Of a stretch of 9,875 nt of DNA, positions 1 through 7,040 are shown in pieces. The notes under the pieces were generated by a model. It had not been told where the DNA came from, ran no database searches, and worked only from the letters and a program-made list of their open reading frames with translations. The DNA lies in the NCBI GenBank assembly GCA_903842845.1, contig CAIMNN010000443.1:1-9875 (forward strand). The letters run 5' to 3'. This DNA is from an uncultured Acidobacteriaceae bacterium. Lineage in GTDB: Bacteria; Acidobacteriota; Terriglobia; Terriglobales; Acidobacteriaceae. A program made the position numbers and the translations under genes. Positions within the stretch are counted from its first letter, which is position 1; the number at the start of each line of letters is the position of its first letter.

Positions 1-1104
1 CTTCACATACTCCTTCACTTCTTTTTCTGTCCCGGTCGATGAGAGCAGGCGTCGGTACTGATGGCTGAGGCGAAGGCTGGGCATGTCGTCGTCATTGATG
101 ACGATGCCCCACTCGTCATCGCGTTTGACGAACGCTACGTCAGGTTCGATGAGGCGGGCTTGCTCGCGGTTGTAGCGTGTGCCGGGACGGGGGTCGAGTG
201 TGCGTATGAACTCTACGGCGGCATGGGTCTGCTCCTGCGTGGAGCCGATGGCGCGGCTGAGCTCTTTGAGGTCGCGCTTCTGAAGAAGGGTGATGTGCTT
301 GTCGACGATATCAGCAGCGCGGGAGAAGGTGTGGTGGCGCTCTTCGAGGAGCAGGTCGGCTTCTACGTCGAGAACCTGATGCAGGTCACGCTCAAAACCA
401 AGCGTGCGTGTGGGGTAGATGTGGTCGAACTCATGCTGCTGGGCGGCAATTTGAATGAGGAGGCACTCGCGGAGGTTGCGCGCGCCGACGCCAGCGGGGT
501 CGAGCGTTTGAATGAGATGGATAGCCTGATGCAGCAGTCGGCCGTCGATATCGCCTTCTAGCTCCTGCTGGTGGGCGTCCTGAAGTTCCTGGTCAGAGTA
601 GGGCAGGTAGCCGTTCTCGTCCAGATTGCCGACGATGAACTCGGCGGCCGCGCGCAGCACCGGCTCCAGGGTCATTGCACCCAGTTGCCACGCCAGGTGA
701 TCGGAGAGCGTAGTTGGTTGAGAAAGGAAATTCTCAAACGAGGGCTTCTCGATCTCTTCATACTCACGCTGCGTGCGGAAACCCGGGTCGAGATACTCCT
801 GAAAGTAGCTGCCGAAGTCGATCTCTTCAAATGGGTCTTTGACGGCGGCTTCAGAGGCCTGGGGTTCGGCGGAAGCTGCGGAGAGATGGACATCGAGCTG
901 CTCTCGACGGCCTTCCACGTCGTCCAGCAGTGGAACGGACTCGTCAATCTCTTCGAGGACGGGATTCTCAACCATTTCGGCATGGATCATCTCCTTCAGC
1001 TCCAGATTGTTGAGCGCGAGCACGCTCACCATCTGCATCAGACCGGGAGTCAGAATCTGCCGCTGCGCGACCTTCAAATTGAGTTTTGGCTGAAGCGACG
1101 GCAT
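1..1104 (-). CDS. rpoN: RNA polymerase sigma-54 factor RpoN, partial (C-terminus beyond window edge)
   Basis: Sigma-54 directs RNA polymerase to -24/-12 promoters and needs an AAA+ enhancer-binding activator to open DNA. My translation of the minus strand from the ATG at 1104-1102 gives 368 residues with no stop before the window edge. It starts MPSLQPKLNLKVAQRQILTP, the Gln/Leu-rich region I that contacts activators. An acidic linker (about residues 50-100, DESVPLLDD, DPFEEIDF) follows. Then comes the core-binding domain with the family motifs GNLDENGYLP (about 161-170), TLDPAGVGARNLRECLL (about 193-209) and RTLDPRPG (about 293-300). The C-terminal helix-turn-helix and RpoN box lie outside the window. 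An AGGAA ribosome site (1114-1110) sits 5 bases before the ATG, supporting this start. The usual partner lptB lies upstream on the same strand but is separated by an opposite-strand gene. Two sigma-54-type promoters lie about 125-185 bases upstream of the start. Identification is firm. Confidence 0.97.
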   Translation of the reverse strand, partial: MPSLQPKLNLKVAQRQILTPGLMQMVSVLALNNLELKEMIHAEMVENPVLEEIDESVPLLDDVEGRREQLDVHLSAASAEPQASEAAVKDPFEEIDFGSYFQEYLDPGFRTQREYEEIEKPSFENFLSQPTTLSDHLAWQLGAMTLEPVLRAAAEFIVGNLDENGYLPYSDQELQDAHQQELEGDIDGRLLHQAIHLIQTLDPAGVGARNLRECLLIQIAAQQHEFDHIYPTRTLGFERDLHQVLDVEADLLLEERHHTFSRAADIVDKHITLLQKRDLKELSRAIGSTQEQTHAAVEFIRTLDPRPGTRYNREQARLIEPDVAFVKRDDEWGIVINDDDMPSLRLSHQYRRLLSSTGTEKEVKEYVK

Positions 1105-1225
1105 CGCGGTTCCTGATTCCCTTTTGAGCTGTTAGGTGGATATTCACCCACGCCGAAAACTGGGTAAAGCGGAAAAGACGATTGCCGTGGTGGCGTGTAT
1201 CAAAATGAACCAGGTTTGCCCGGGT

Positions 1226-1241
1226 AGCAATTTGAGTGCCA
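1226..1241 (-). promoter_or_regulatory. sigma-54 (-24/-12) promoter, rpoN-proximal copy
   Basis: Reading the minus strand from 1241 the sequence is TGGCACTCAAATTGCT. The sigma-54 consensus is TGGCACG-N4-TTGC(A/T). Every consensus position matches except the seventh, and the invariant GG (1240-1239) and GC (1228-1227) are separated by exactly 10 bases, as required. The predicted start of transcription is near 1215, which gives rpoN a leader of about 110 bases. It points at rpoN, implying that sigma-54 transcribes its own gene. The sequence match is direct; the function is inferred. Confidence 0.7.
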
Positions 1242-1273
1242 AAATGACAATCGCATAAGTTGGTTCAATCATA

Positions 1274-1289
1274 CGCAATTTGGGTGCCA
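1274..1289 (-). promoter_or_regulatory. sigma-54 (-24/-12) promoter, rpoN-distal copy
   Basis: Reading the minus strand from 1289 the sequence is TGGCACCCAAATTGCG. It has the full TGGCAC and TTGC blocks with GG (1288-1287) and GC (1276-1275) separated by exactly 10 bases; the seventh and last consensus positions differ. The predicted transcription start is near 1263. It lies 48 bases upstream of the first copy in the same orientation. Flanking bases of the two copies are not similar, so the shared core looks conserved for function rather than left over from a duplication. Confidence 0.65.
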
Positions 1290-1424
1290 CTTGGCATAAG
1301 GGTGCTGGGCAGAGCTGAATACATTTTGTAAATAAGCAACTGTGGCGGCGGCAAACCTTGGAGTTGGGAAGCAGTTTTGACGGGTTTACTTTTCTCACAA
1401 TGCGAATCGTAATCAAAAATAAAC

Positions 1425-1453
1425 TTCCCAATTTCCATGTAAATCAATATTAT
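1425..1453 (+). promoter_or_regulatory. possible sigma-70-type promoter for the secreted-protein gene
   Basis: TTCCCA (1425-1430, four of six bases of the -35 consensus) is followed after 17 bases by TATTAT (1448-1453, five of six bases of the -10 consensus), inside the most AT-rich part of the gap. Transcription would start near 1460, about 67 bases before the ATG at 1527. The -35 box is weak and AT-rich DNA throws up such matches by chance. Confidence 0.3.
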
Positions 1454-1526
1454 TTTTCCCATTCATCAAATGCTCCGATTTCGCGGTGGGTAAATTGAGC
1501 AAGATTCAATGTGAAAGAGGTCTCAC

Positions 1527-3137
1527 ATGAGAGAAATTGCGCGCTTTCGTCTGATTGCAGTGTGTTTTGTCATCACCGGGCTCTGTTTTCTCAGCACATT
1601 GCAGTTAAACGGCCAGCAAGGTCAAGCTCAAAGGCCCAAGATCAGCAGTATCACGGTATGCGTTCCCCTGCTTGGTAAAGGTTCTCCGAACTGCCCAATC
1701 GGCGTGGACACTGAGCAGCCGGTGATGTCATCGGAGTACCCGACGCTGACGATCAACGAAAGATATGTCAGGAGTGCAGCGGATGAACACTCGAGCGTGC
1801 TACCTCCAAATTATCTTTCCAATAAACAAAGAGACTATCTCTTCTTTTTGGCTAGTGGATACACGCACGGCAACACTGACATCGGCGCCATGGTGCTGCA
1901 GAGCAAAGGCCCCGACAAGAACGGGCAGTGGTTCATGCAATCTGCCGCCGGCTATGGTGATTATGGCGAGGGCGGATACGGAACAGTCTTCCTCGCGCCT
2001 GTGACGGAGTCACGTTGCCCTGCGATGCCGGTTCCGGATGAGACCTTTGACCAGGGCTATGCTGCGCCGGGTACGGTCATCAAAGACCCCACCAGGCCTG
2101 GCCAACATCTGCTGATGTTTTATGAGGGGGCGAATACATGTATAGGTGCAGAGCCGGGTGGGAGTAAACCAGGCACAGGCTCGTACATCACTATGGGAGT
2201 GGCTACGTCGAATGATGGAGGTGTCAAATGGCCGCGCTATCAATCGAATGCGGACTTCAAATCAGTGCTGCTCCCCTGGGCAAATGCAACGCAGGGGCCA
2301 AATGCGCCCGATGGGGCCTTCGGCAGTGCAGTCTGCACAGGAAATACTTGCCCAGTTCATGTCTCAGATAACTATGGACGTTATCCCGTGCTAAGTCCGG
2401 TGTTGACGCTCGACTATCTCTACCAGACGTACATTAACTTGTTCGGCAATGTAGGCAACTCTGAGCCTGCGGTTTTTCTCAATGACGTACACCACGAGGC
2501 AGAGCCGTGGGTATATGCCGTTTATACAGACATACCCGGTAAAGTTTCGGTAAACCAACTGGCTAATGGCCGCACGAAAGATTTGGTCATTGCCCGGGCG
2601 CGCTTGAAAAAAAGTGGCGCGCGTCTTGTCTTTTACAAATGGGATGGCACCAAGTTTGAATCAGCCGGCCTCGGAGGTGAAGGTTATCCCTTTCTCCCCG
2701 ATGGAGACGCCACTAACTGCGCCGATCCCCGCCAGGAGCGCAGTCAGGGTTCTATCAGTTTTGTTCAAGCAACACGCCAGTACCTGCTGGTATTTGTTTG
2801 CAACAGTCTAAACAACCCATTTGATCCGACCGACACAAACACAGGTTCAGGATGGTTTTACTCGGTCACTGACAAATTAGACGACCCTACCAGTTGGAGC
2901 ACGCCACAACTCATCGATGGCACATACGAGGATTGGAACATCCCCGACCCCGGCAGAGGATGCCCTGAGTTTCATGGCTGGTATCCAACGTTCATGTCAT
3001 TAAAACGTGCGCCTGGAAAGTTGGGTTTAACCGGGTATGCGTTTTATACGACCGGTGCACTGGGGGCTTGCAATCCACCGGATCCAACACGAAAGAGAGT
3101 TTACTCATCGCGACTATTTTCCATTGCCACGCAATGA
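1527..3137 (+). CDS. secreted protein of unknown function, beta-propeller / glycosidase-like
   Basis: The predicted product has 536 residues. The ATG is preceded by a good ribosome site (GAAAGAGG, 1513-1520, 6 bases away). Residues 1-34 form a signal peptide or anchor: a basic start (MREIARFR), a hydrophobic stretch (about 9-25) and a possible cut after GQA. The exported part has ten cysteines (residues 45, 56, 164, 205, 270, 275, 398, 425, 479, 515), suggesting disulfides and a periplasmic or extracellular site. Motifs such as HLLMFYEG (194-201) followed by MGVATSNDGG (223-232), and later SGWFYSVTDKLDDPTSW (441-457), resemble the blades of five-bladed propeller enzymes (GH43/GH32/GH130-like) or sialidase-like proteins, rich in Asp, Trp and Tyr. 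I do not recognise a named family and cannot assign catalytic residues or a substrate. Its base composition is visibly more AT-rich than the flanking rpoN and lptB, and it lies opposite them, which suggests separate acquisition. Confidence 0.88.
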   Translation: MREIARFRLIAVCFVITGLCFLSTLQLNGQQGQAQRPKISSITVCVPLLGKGSPNCPIGVDTEQPVMSSEYPTLTINERYVRSAADEHSSVLPPNYLSNKQRDYLFFLASGYTHGNTDIGAMVLQSKGPDKNGQWFMQSAAGYGDYGEGGYGTVFLAPVTESRCPAMPVPDETFDQGYAAPGTVIKDPTRPGQHLLMFYEGANTCIGAEPGGSKPGTGSYITMGVATSNDGGVKWPRYQSNADFKSVLLPWANATQGPNAPDGAFGSAVCTGNTCPVHVSDNYGRYPVLSPVLTLDYLYQTYINLFGNVGNSEPAVFLNDVHHEAEPWVYAVYTDIPGKVSVNQLANGRTKDLVIARARLKKSGARLVFYKWDGTKFESAGLGGEGYPFLPDGDATNCADPRQERSQGSISFVQATRQYLLVFVCNSLNNPFDPTDTNTGSGWFYSVTDKLDDPTSWSTPQLIDGTYEDWNIPDPGRGCPEFHGWYPTFMSLKRAPGKLGLTGYAFYTTGALGACNPPDPTRKRVYSSRLFSIATQ

Positions 3138-3168
3138 GAGAACGTGGTGCATTCAGTTTAGTGTTTGC

Positions 3169-3192
3169 AAGTAGTGCGGGCGGGCACTACTT
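3169..3192. terminator. hairpin between convergent genes, possible bidirectional terminator
   Basis: AAGTAGTGC (3169-3177) and GCACTACTT (3184-3192) form a perfect 9-bp stem with the 6-base loop GGGCGG. It starts about 30 bases after the stop of the plus-strand gene and includes the TAG stop and last Lys codon of lptB (3192-3187). Neither side has a strong T-run, so intrinsic termination would be weak; it may instead protect the 3' ends of the converging transcripts. Confidence 0.45.
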
Positions 3193-3915
3193 CATCGAGA
3201 AACCTTCACCCAAATACACGCGGCGGACCTCGGGGTCGTTGCCGAGTTCGTGTGGCGTGCCGGTGCGGAAGATGCTGCCGTCGGCGATGATGTACGCGCG
3301 GTCGGTCACGGAGAGCGTCTCGCGCACGTTGTGGTCGGTGATGAGGATGCCGATGCCGCTGGCCTTGAGGTCGAAGATAATTTTTTGCAGGTCGAGCACA
3401 GCAATGGGATCGATGCCGCTGAACGGCTCATCAAGAAGGATGAAGTTGGGCTGAATACACAGGCAGCGCGCTATCTCAACGCGCCGACGTTCACCGCCCG
3501 AGAGCGCATAGCCCTTGGTCGCGCGGATGTGGTCGAGGTTGAGCTGGCCGATCAGCCGCTCGGTGCGGTTGCGCCGCTCTGCACTGGAAAGCGCCTGGGC
3601 CTCGAGAACGGCCATGATGTTATCTTCGACGGTCAGCTTGCGAAAGACCGACGGCTCCTGCGGGAGATAGCTGATGCCATAATCGCGCGCGCGCATGTAC
3701 ATGGGAGTGTCGGTGATGTCATCGTCGTCGACGAGGACGCGGCCCGTCTCCGGCGGCACCAGGCCGACAATCATGTAGAAGCTGGTGGTCTTGCCTGCGC
3801 CGTTGGGGCCGAGCAGGCCGACGACCTCGCCACGGCTGATGGTGAGATCGACGCCGCGAACAACGCGGCGGCCTTTGTAGGATTTTCCCAGTCTCTGGGC
3901 GCGAAGTGTCTGCAT
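3187..3915 (-). CDS. lptB: LPS export ABC transporter ATP-binding protein LptB
   Basis: LptB is the cytoplasmic ATPase that, with LptF and LptG, extracts lipopolysaccharide from the inner membrane and drives it along the Lpt bridge. The 242-residue product is the usual family length. It shows Walker A GPNGAGKT (36-43), Q-loop Gln86 in YLPQEPSVF, ABC signature LSGGE (138-142), Walker B FILLDEP (158-164), the FSGIDP segment (165-170), and switch His195 in ITDHNVRETL. The last two stretches are typical of LptB. It starts 16 bases after the stop of the LptC/LptA-like gene and must be co-transcribed with it. The 16-base gap contains no Shine-Dalgarno sequence; the nearest AGG lies about 15 bases from the ATG at the upstream stop codon, so translation is probably coupled. 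The transporter partners LptF and LptG are not in this window. Identification is firm. Confidence 0.97.
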   Translation of the reverse strand: MQTLRAQRLGKSYKGRRVVRGVDLTISRGEVVGLLGPNGAGKTTSFYMIVGLVPPETGRVLVDDDDITDTPMYMRARDYGISYLPQEPSVFRKLTVEDNIMAVLEAQALSSAERRNRTERLIGQLNLDHIRATKGYALSGGERRRVEIARCLCIQPNFILLDEPFSGIDPIAVLDLQKIIFDLKASGIGILITDHNVRETLSVTDRAYIIADGSIFRTGTPHELGNDPEVRRVYLGEGFSMK

Positions 3916-3931
3916 GATGAGTTATTACGAC

Positions 3932-6331
3932 CTATCTCTTTGTGGTGGTCTCGGTCGTGGTGCGCTTGCCCTCGACTTTGACGCTATCATCGCGGCTCGA
4001 GAAAATCAAAGTTTCACCGCTGATGGTCCCACGCTCAGGGTCGGTGAGTTTGGGCGGAGTGCCGAGCGGGCCGGTGAGCGTGTACTCGCCGCTTTCGCCG
4101 GAGTAGACGAGTTGCTCGCCGGTGCCCTGCCTGCCTTGAGAGTTCATCTGCACATTTCCGTGCGCAATGATGCGGTCGACGGCGGAGGAGTTACCCGGCT
4201 CGCTGACGCCTACGGGCAGCAGAATCACTTCGATGGTCCCGGCGCGAATGGTGCCGGTGCTGGTCTCAGCCGAGACGGTGGAATTTTTAGCTGTTGCGGA
4301 GAGCCATGCCTTGCGTTCGGCTGAAGAATACTTGAGCAGGCCGCCCTTGAAGCGAATCAACTGCGGAGTGGATTTGGAATCTTCTTTGTTGACTGCGCTC
4401 AAGAATGTGGCGTTGACAGCATTCTCGCCGTCGGCGACGAGCGTCTGCCGGACGCGGTTCAGAATGATGCGCGGCGCGGCGACGGAATTGTTCCCCTGCC
4501 ACAAGCGCGCCTGTCCGAAAAAGAGGAGATCGTTGGTGGCCTGATTCAACTGCGCGTCGGTGCTGACAATGTGCGTTGGCGCCTGCCCGCCCAAACCTGG
4601 CGACATATGCGCGGAGGCGTTCTTTTCATCCGCCCACGTTGCTTTCACATTGCCGTGAGCGAAGGCATCTCCCGATGCGCGAGAGAAATCGATCTTGGTT
4701 GCAGTGAGTTCTACGCCGCCATTGACCAGTCGCGGCGATTGCGTCAGGTGCAGCCACTCACCCACGCCTTCATACTCCGCGCGCCCGGCTGTTGCGCGCA
4801 CCGGAGCCGGAGCATTTGCCTTGCCTGCTGGCTGCGACTGCGTCAACTGTACGTGGCCGTTGATGGTGGCGTGCTCGAGATCGGTGAATGAACTTTTCTC
4901 AGACGTGAGCGCATGCGCAGACTTCGGCGCGGAGTTGAAGAGTGCGTCCAACGCATCACCCGACGCTGTTTGCCGGATTCCGGCCGCGTTGGTCTGGTCG
5001 ATCGATGCATGGCCTGTGCCTTTGAGCGAAGCGAGCGAGCCATCGGAGCGGAAGAGCGCCGTGAGTTCGTCGGACTGCATCGTCGCAGCCGGACCGCTGA
5101 CTGCTTCACTTTTCACTGTCGCCCCGCCTGTGCCATGAATGGCCTGCAATAGCATTGCGCCTTTTGCATTCTTCAGGAAGGCAAGGTCGGCTGCGGCGGA
5201 GTGCCAATGGCGGTTGAGGGTCTGCTTGTCGGCCGCTGTTTGTTGCATGGCGAAGTCGACGTTCTGTTCAAGGTGCGCACTGCTCAGGTCGCCGTGTGCG
5301 TTGAATGTCATGTGCGCCGTGGGTGCGGTGCCGTGCATCACGCGCTCACCCTTGTCTGCGGCAGAGTTCACTTCGTGCGAATCGAAGACCACGCCTTGCT
5401 CAAGCAAACCGCGCAATGGATGGTTGTGCGCGTCAAATTCAAGCTCGCCTCGCGGGGCGGTCAGCGTTGAGCCGGCAGTGTTGGCAAGCGTCAGCGAGCC
5501 GGTTGCGTTCAGCTTCTCCGCCGAGCCATCTTCGCGGAAAAGTATTGTCGCATTCATAGCCTGCGCAGTTGTGGTGCGTTCCGTCATGGAAGCGTTGCGC
5601 AGCGCGCACTGTCTTGACCCGCGCTCGAACTCGCCATGCGCGGCATGAATATCGATGGTTCCTTCGCCGCGCTTGAGATGCATCACCAGATTGCGGTCGA
5701 TGACCATGTGGCCTGCCTGCGAATCAAAGCGCGCGCCGTCAGCGCTGCCCGAGCCCTGCGCGAGGAAGAAGTCCATGTGCTCCTTCGTCTCCGCGATGCC
5801 GCTCTTCTGGTCGAAGACCAGGCCGCTGGTCTTGACGCGAATATCTTCGCTCTCGGCTGTTGCAACCGCAGTGGCAAGCGACTTGTTGCTCTGCTTGATT
5901 CCGTGCGGCGTGGCCTTGGGCGCAATGGCCGGCGCCTGCCCCGGCTTGAGCAAAATAATTTCAACCGGGCCGACCGCGCGCGCCATGCCAGCCTTCTGGT
6001 CGTACTGGAATTCCTTGCCCTCGATGCGGTCGACGCGGCTGCCCTCAGCGCCATAGAGATCGATGGTCACATCCGAAAGCGTCGCAACGCCGTTCGAGAC
6101 CTGCACGACCTTGGCGGCGTCTATCTTGAAGAGCGTGTGGCCGCCGTGGGTCTGCGTATAAATGACGTGGTCGGCCTGCTGCGTGACGTTGATGCCGAGA
6201 CGCGCGGGCAGGTCTTTGGCCTTTGAACTGTTGCGCCATTTGGCGACGATGAGAAACGCGACCACGGCAATAACGATGAGCGCTCCTGCGATGAGGACCA
6301 GCGTGCGCATGCGTTCGATGGTCAGTCGCAC
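3932..6331 (-). CDS. LPS export periplasmic protein, LptC anchor fused to LptA/OstA-like repeats
   Basis: The predicted product has 799 residues. A single N-terminal membrane helix (about residues 10-30, LVLIAGALIVIAVVAFLIVA) is followed by an LptC-like domain (FKIDAAKV, LSDVTIDLYG, IEGKEFQYD; about 68-111). After it come beta-rich OstA/LptA-like segments, clearest at about 485-570 (TINGHVQLTQ, LTATKIDFS, AFAHGNVKA), about 590-645 (LWQGNNSVAAPRIIL) and about 690-790 (IIAHGNVQM, GEQLVYSGESGEYTLTG). LptC and LptA normally are separate proteins of roughly 190 and 180 residues, so this is a long fused form that probably makes the periplasmic bridge carrying LPS from LptBFG toward LptD. I chose the GTG at 6331-6329: it lies 2 bases after the stop of the upstream gene, has GGGGA about 7 bases before it, and gives the LptC-like start (V)RLTIERMRTL. 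An ATG at 6310 lacks a ribosome site, and the ATG at 6397 would overlap the upstream gene by 64 bases. The tail is Thr/Lys-rich. Confidence 0.9.
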   Translation of the reverse strand: MRLTIERMRTLVLIAGALIVIAVVAFLIVAKWRNSSKAKDLPARLGINVTQQADHVIYTQTHGGHTLFKIDAAKVVQVSNGVATLSDVTIDLYGAEGSRVDRIEGKEFQYDQKAGMARAVGPVEIILLKPGQAPAIAPKATPHGIKQSNKSLATAVATAESEDIRVKTSGLVFDQKSGIAETKEHMDFFLAQGSGSADGARFDSQAGHMVIDRNLVMHLKRGEGTIDIHAAHGEFERGSRQCALRNASMTERTTTAQAMNATILFREDGSAEKLNATGSLTLANTAGSTLTAPRGELEFDAHNHPLRGLLEQGVVFDSHEVNSAADKGERVMHGTAPTAHMTFNAHGDLSSAHLEQNVDFAMQQTAADKQTLNRHWHSAAADLAFLKNAKGAMLLQAIHGTGGATVKSEAVSGPAATMQSDELTALFRSDGSLASLKGTGHASIDQTNAAGIRQTASGDALDALFNSAPKSAHALTSEKSSFTDLEHATINGHVQLTQSQPAGKANAPAPVRATAGRAEYEGVGEWLHLTQSPRLVNGGVELTATKIDFSRASGDAFAHGNVKATWADEKNASAHMSPGLGGQAPTHIVSTDAQLNQATNDLLFFGQARLWQGNNSVAAPRIILNRVRQTLVADGENAVNATFLSAVNKEDSKSTPQLIRFKGGLLKYSSAERKAWLSATAKNSTVSAETSTGTIRAGTIEVILLPVGVSEPGNSSAVDRIIAHGNVQMNSQGRQGTGEQLVYSGESGEYTLTGPLGTPPKLTDPERGTISGETLIFSSRDDSVKVEGKRTTTETTTKR

Positions 6332-6333
6332 GG

Positions 6334-7032
6334 TCAGTTCCCCACGTTCAGCCGCTGCATGAGGCGCAGAGCCAGGCTCTCGCCCATCTCGCTCCAAAGC
6401 AGGCGCGCAGTTGCGCCCGAGGTCTTCTCGACGCCATGCGCGAGCGTGATGAGGTTGCGAAGATTTTCTTCAATGTGCTTGGAACCTATCTCGTCGAGCT
6501 CGAGGTCTTCTTCCAGGAACGGCGTATCGTTGCCGAAGTCGATGCGGATGTGGCCCTCTTGTTCGTACACGCCGTCATCAAAGAGCGGCCCGAAGCCGAT
6601 AACGCGAATCAGCCGCGATTGCCGCACCCACTTGCCGTCTTCGAGTTCCCAGAGCGACCAGCCAATCTGAAACTCGTATGCATAGTCGTCGTGAAGATGT
6701 TCGAGTGCCTCGGCGACGGCGGCAACCGGCGCAATGCCGTGCGTGACCTTGAGCTCACCCAGCGGGTTGGCGGGCTCGGGTGTGTTGAAGCCGAAGTTGT
6801 CGTCCACGAGTTGCGGGCCGGATTTCGCCGCCGGAACGACGCGGTTCACCGAGCGGTAGACGTGCTGGAAGACCGGCGACTCGCTCCAACTGATTGGCCA
6901 TACGGTTGTGGAGTAGACGCGCTCTTCGCCGCCGTGATTTTTGAACTCAAGCAGCACGCGCGCAATCTTCTCGCCGAGCTCATCGAGCTTGAGAGTGGGA
7001 TACCAGAGACTGAGATAAAGCGAATCGGCCAT
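6334..7032 (-). CDS. conserved-looking cytoplasmic protein of unknown function, first gene of the lpt run
   Basis: The predicted product has 232 residues with no signal peptide, no membrane segment and no cysteine, so it is probably a soluble cytoplasmic protein. It is acidic and rich in Trp and Tyr, with an N-terminal mixed region (SLYLSLWYPTLKL, YSTTVWPISW, residues 5-49), a central segment (YEFQIGWSLWELEDGKWV, 119-136), an acidic stretch (FLEEDLELDE, 172-181) and a helical C-terminus (about 184-228). I do not recognise a family. Only 2 bases separate its TGA stop (6336-6334) from the GTG start of the LptC/LptA-like gene, so the two are tightly coupled and a role linked to LPS export or envelope assembly is possible, by context only. 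No Shine-Dalgarno sequence is correctly spaced before the ATG, while a TACAAT box ends 8 bases upstream, consistent with a leaderless message. Codon pattern and the tight junction support a real gene. Confidence 0.85.
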   Translation of the reverse strand: MADSLYLSLWYPTLKLDELGEKIARVLLEFKNHGGEERVYSTTVWPISWSESPVFQHVYRSVNRVVPAAKSGPQLVDDNFGFNTPEPANPLGELKVTHGIAPVAAVAEALEHLHDDYAYEFQIGWSLWELEDGKWVRQSRLIRVIGFGPLFDDGVYEQEGHIRIDFGNDTPFLEEDLELDEIGSKHIEENLRNLITLAHGVEKTSGATARLLWSEMGESLALRLMQRLNVGN

Positions 7033-7040
7033 ACCTATCT

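Larger units (their letters stand above)
1105..1526. other. 422-base divergent intergenic region between rpoN and the secreted-protein gene
   Basis: This gap separates two divergently transcribed genes. It contains two sigma-54-like promoter elements on the minus strand (1226-1241 and 1274-1289), an AT-rich stretch (about 1380-1480) with a possible sigma-70 promoter for the plus-strand gene, and two widely spaced inverted repeats: GGTTTGCC (1213-1220) with GGCAAACC (1350-1357), and TTGGGAAG (1364-1371) with CTTCCCAA (1424-1431). The second pair lies about 75-155 bases upstream of the sigma-54 elements, where an enhancer-binding activator would normally bind; that role is a guess. Short open frames here on the minus strand have no ribosome site and no protein-like composition, so I do not call a gene. 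Confidence 0.7.

Noticed and set aside
61..1116. Two plus-strand open frames (61-561 and 571-1116)
   Set aside because: They lie wholly or almost wholly opposite rpoN, whose minus-strand translation carries clear sigma-54 motifs; no ribosome site or recognisable domain in these frames.
1291..1306. Plus-strand TTGGCATAAGGGTGCT as a sigma-54 promoter for the secreted-protein gene
   Set aside because: The GG and GC are separated by 9 rather than 10 bases, and this spacing is strict; it also lies over 200 bases from the gene.
1144..1462. Small minus-strand open frames in the gap upstream of rpoN
   Set aside because: No ribosome site and no protein-like pattern; they overlap the sigma-54 promoter elements.
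3250..3981. Plus-strand open frame of 243 codons opposite lptB
   Set aside because: A shadow of lptB produced by high-GC codon use; lptB has all ATPase motifs.
5636..6226. Plus-strand open frame of 196 codons opposite the LptC/LptA-like gene
   Set aside because: Antisense shadow with no domain pattern or ribosome site.
6332..6397. Upstream ATG at 6397 as start of the LptC/LptA-like protein
   Set aside because: It would overlap the preceding gene by 64 bases and add a charged non-LptC-like segment; the GTG at 6331 is better placed.
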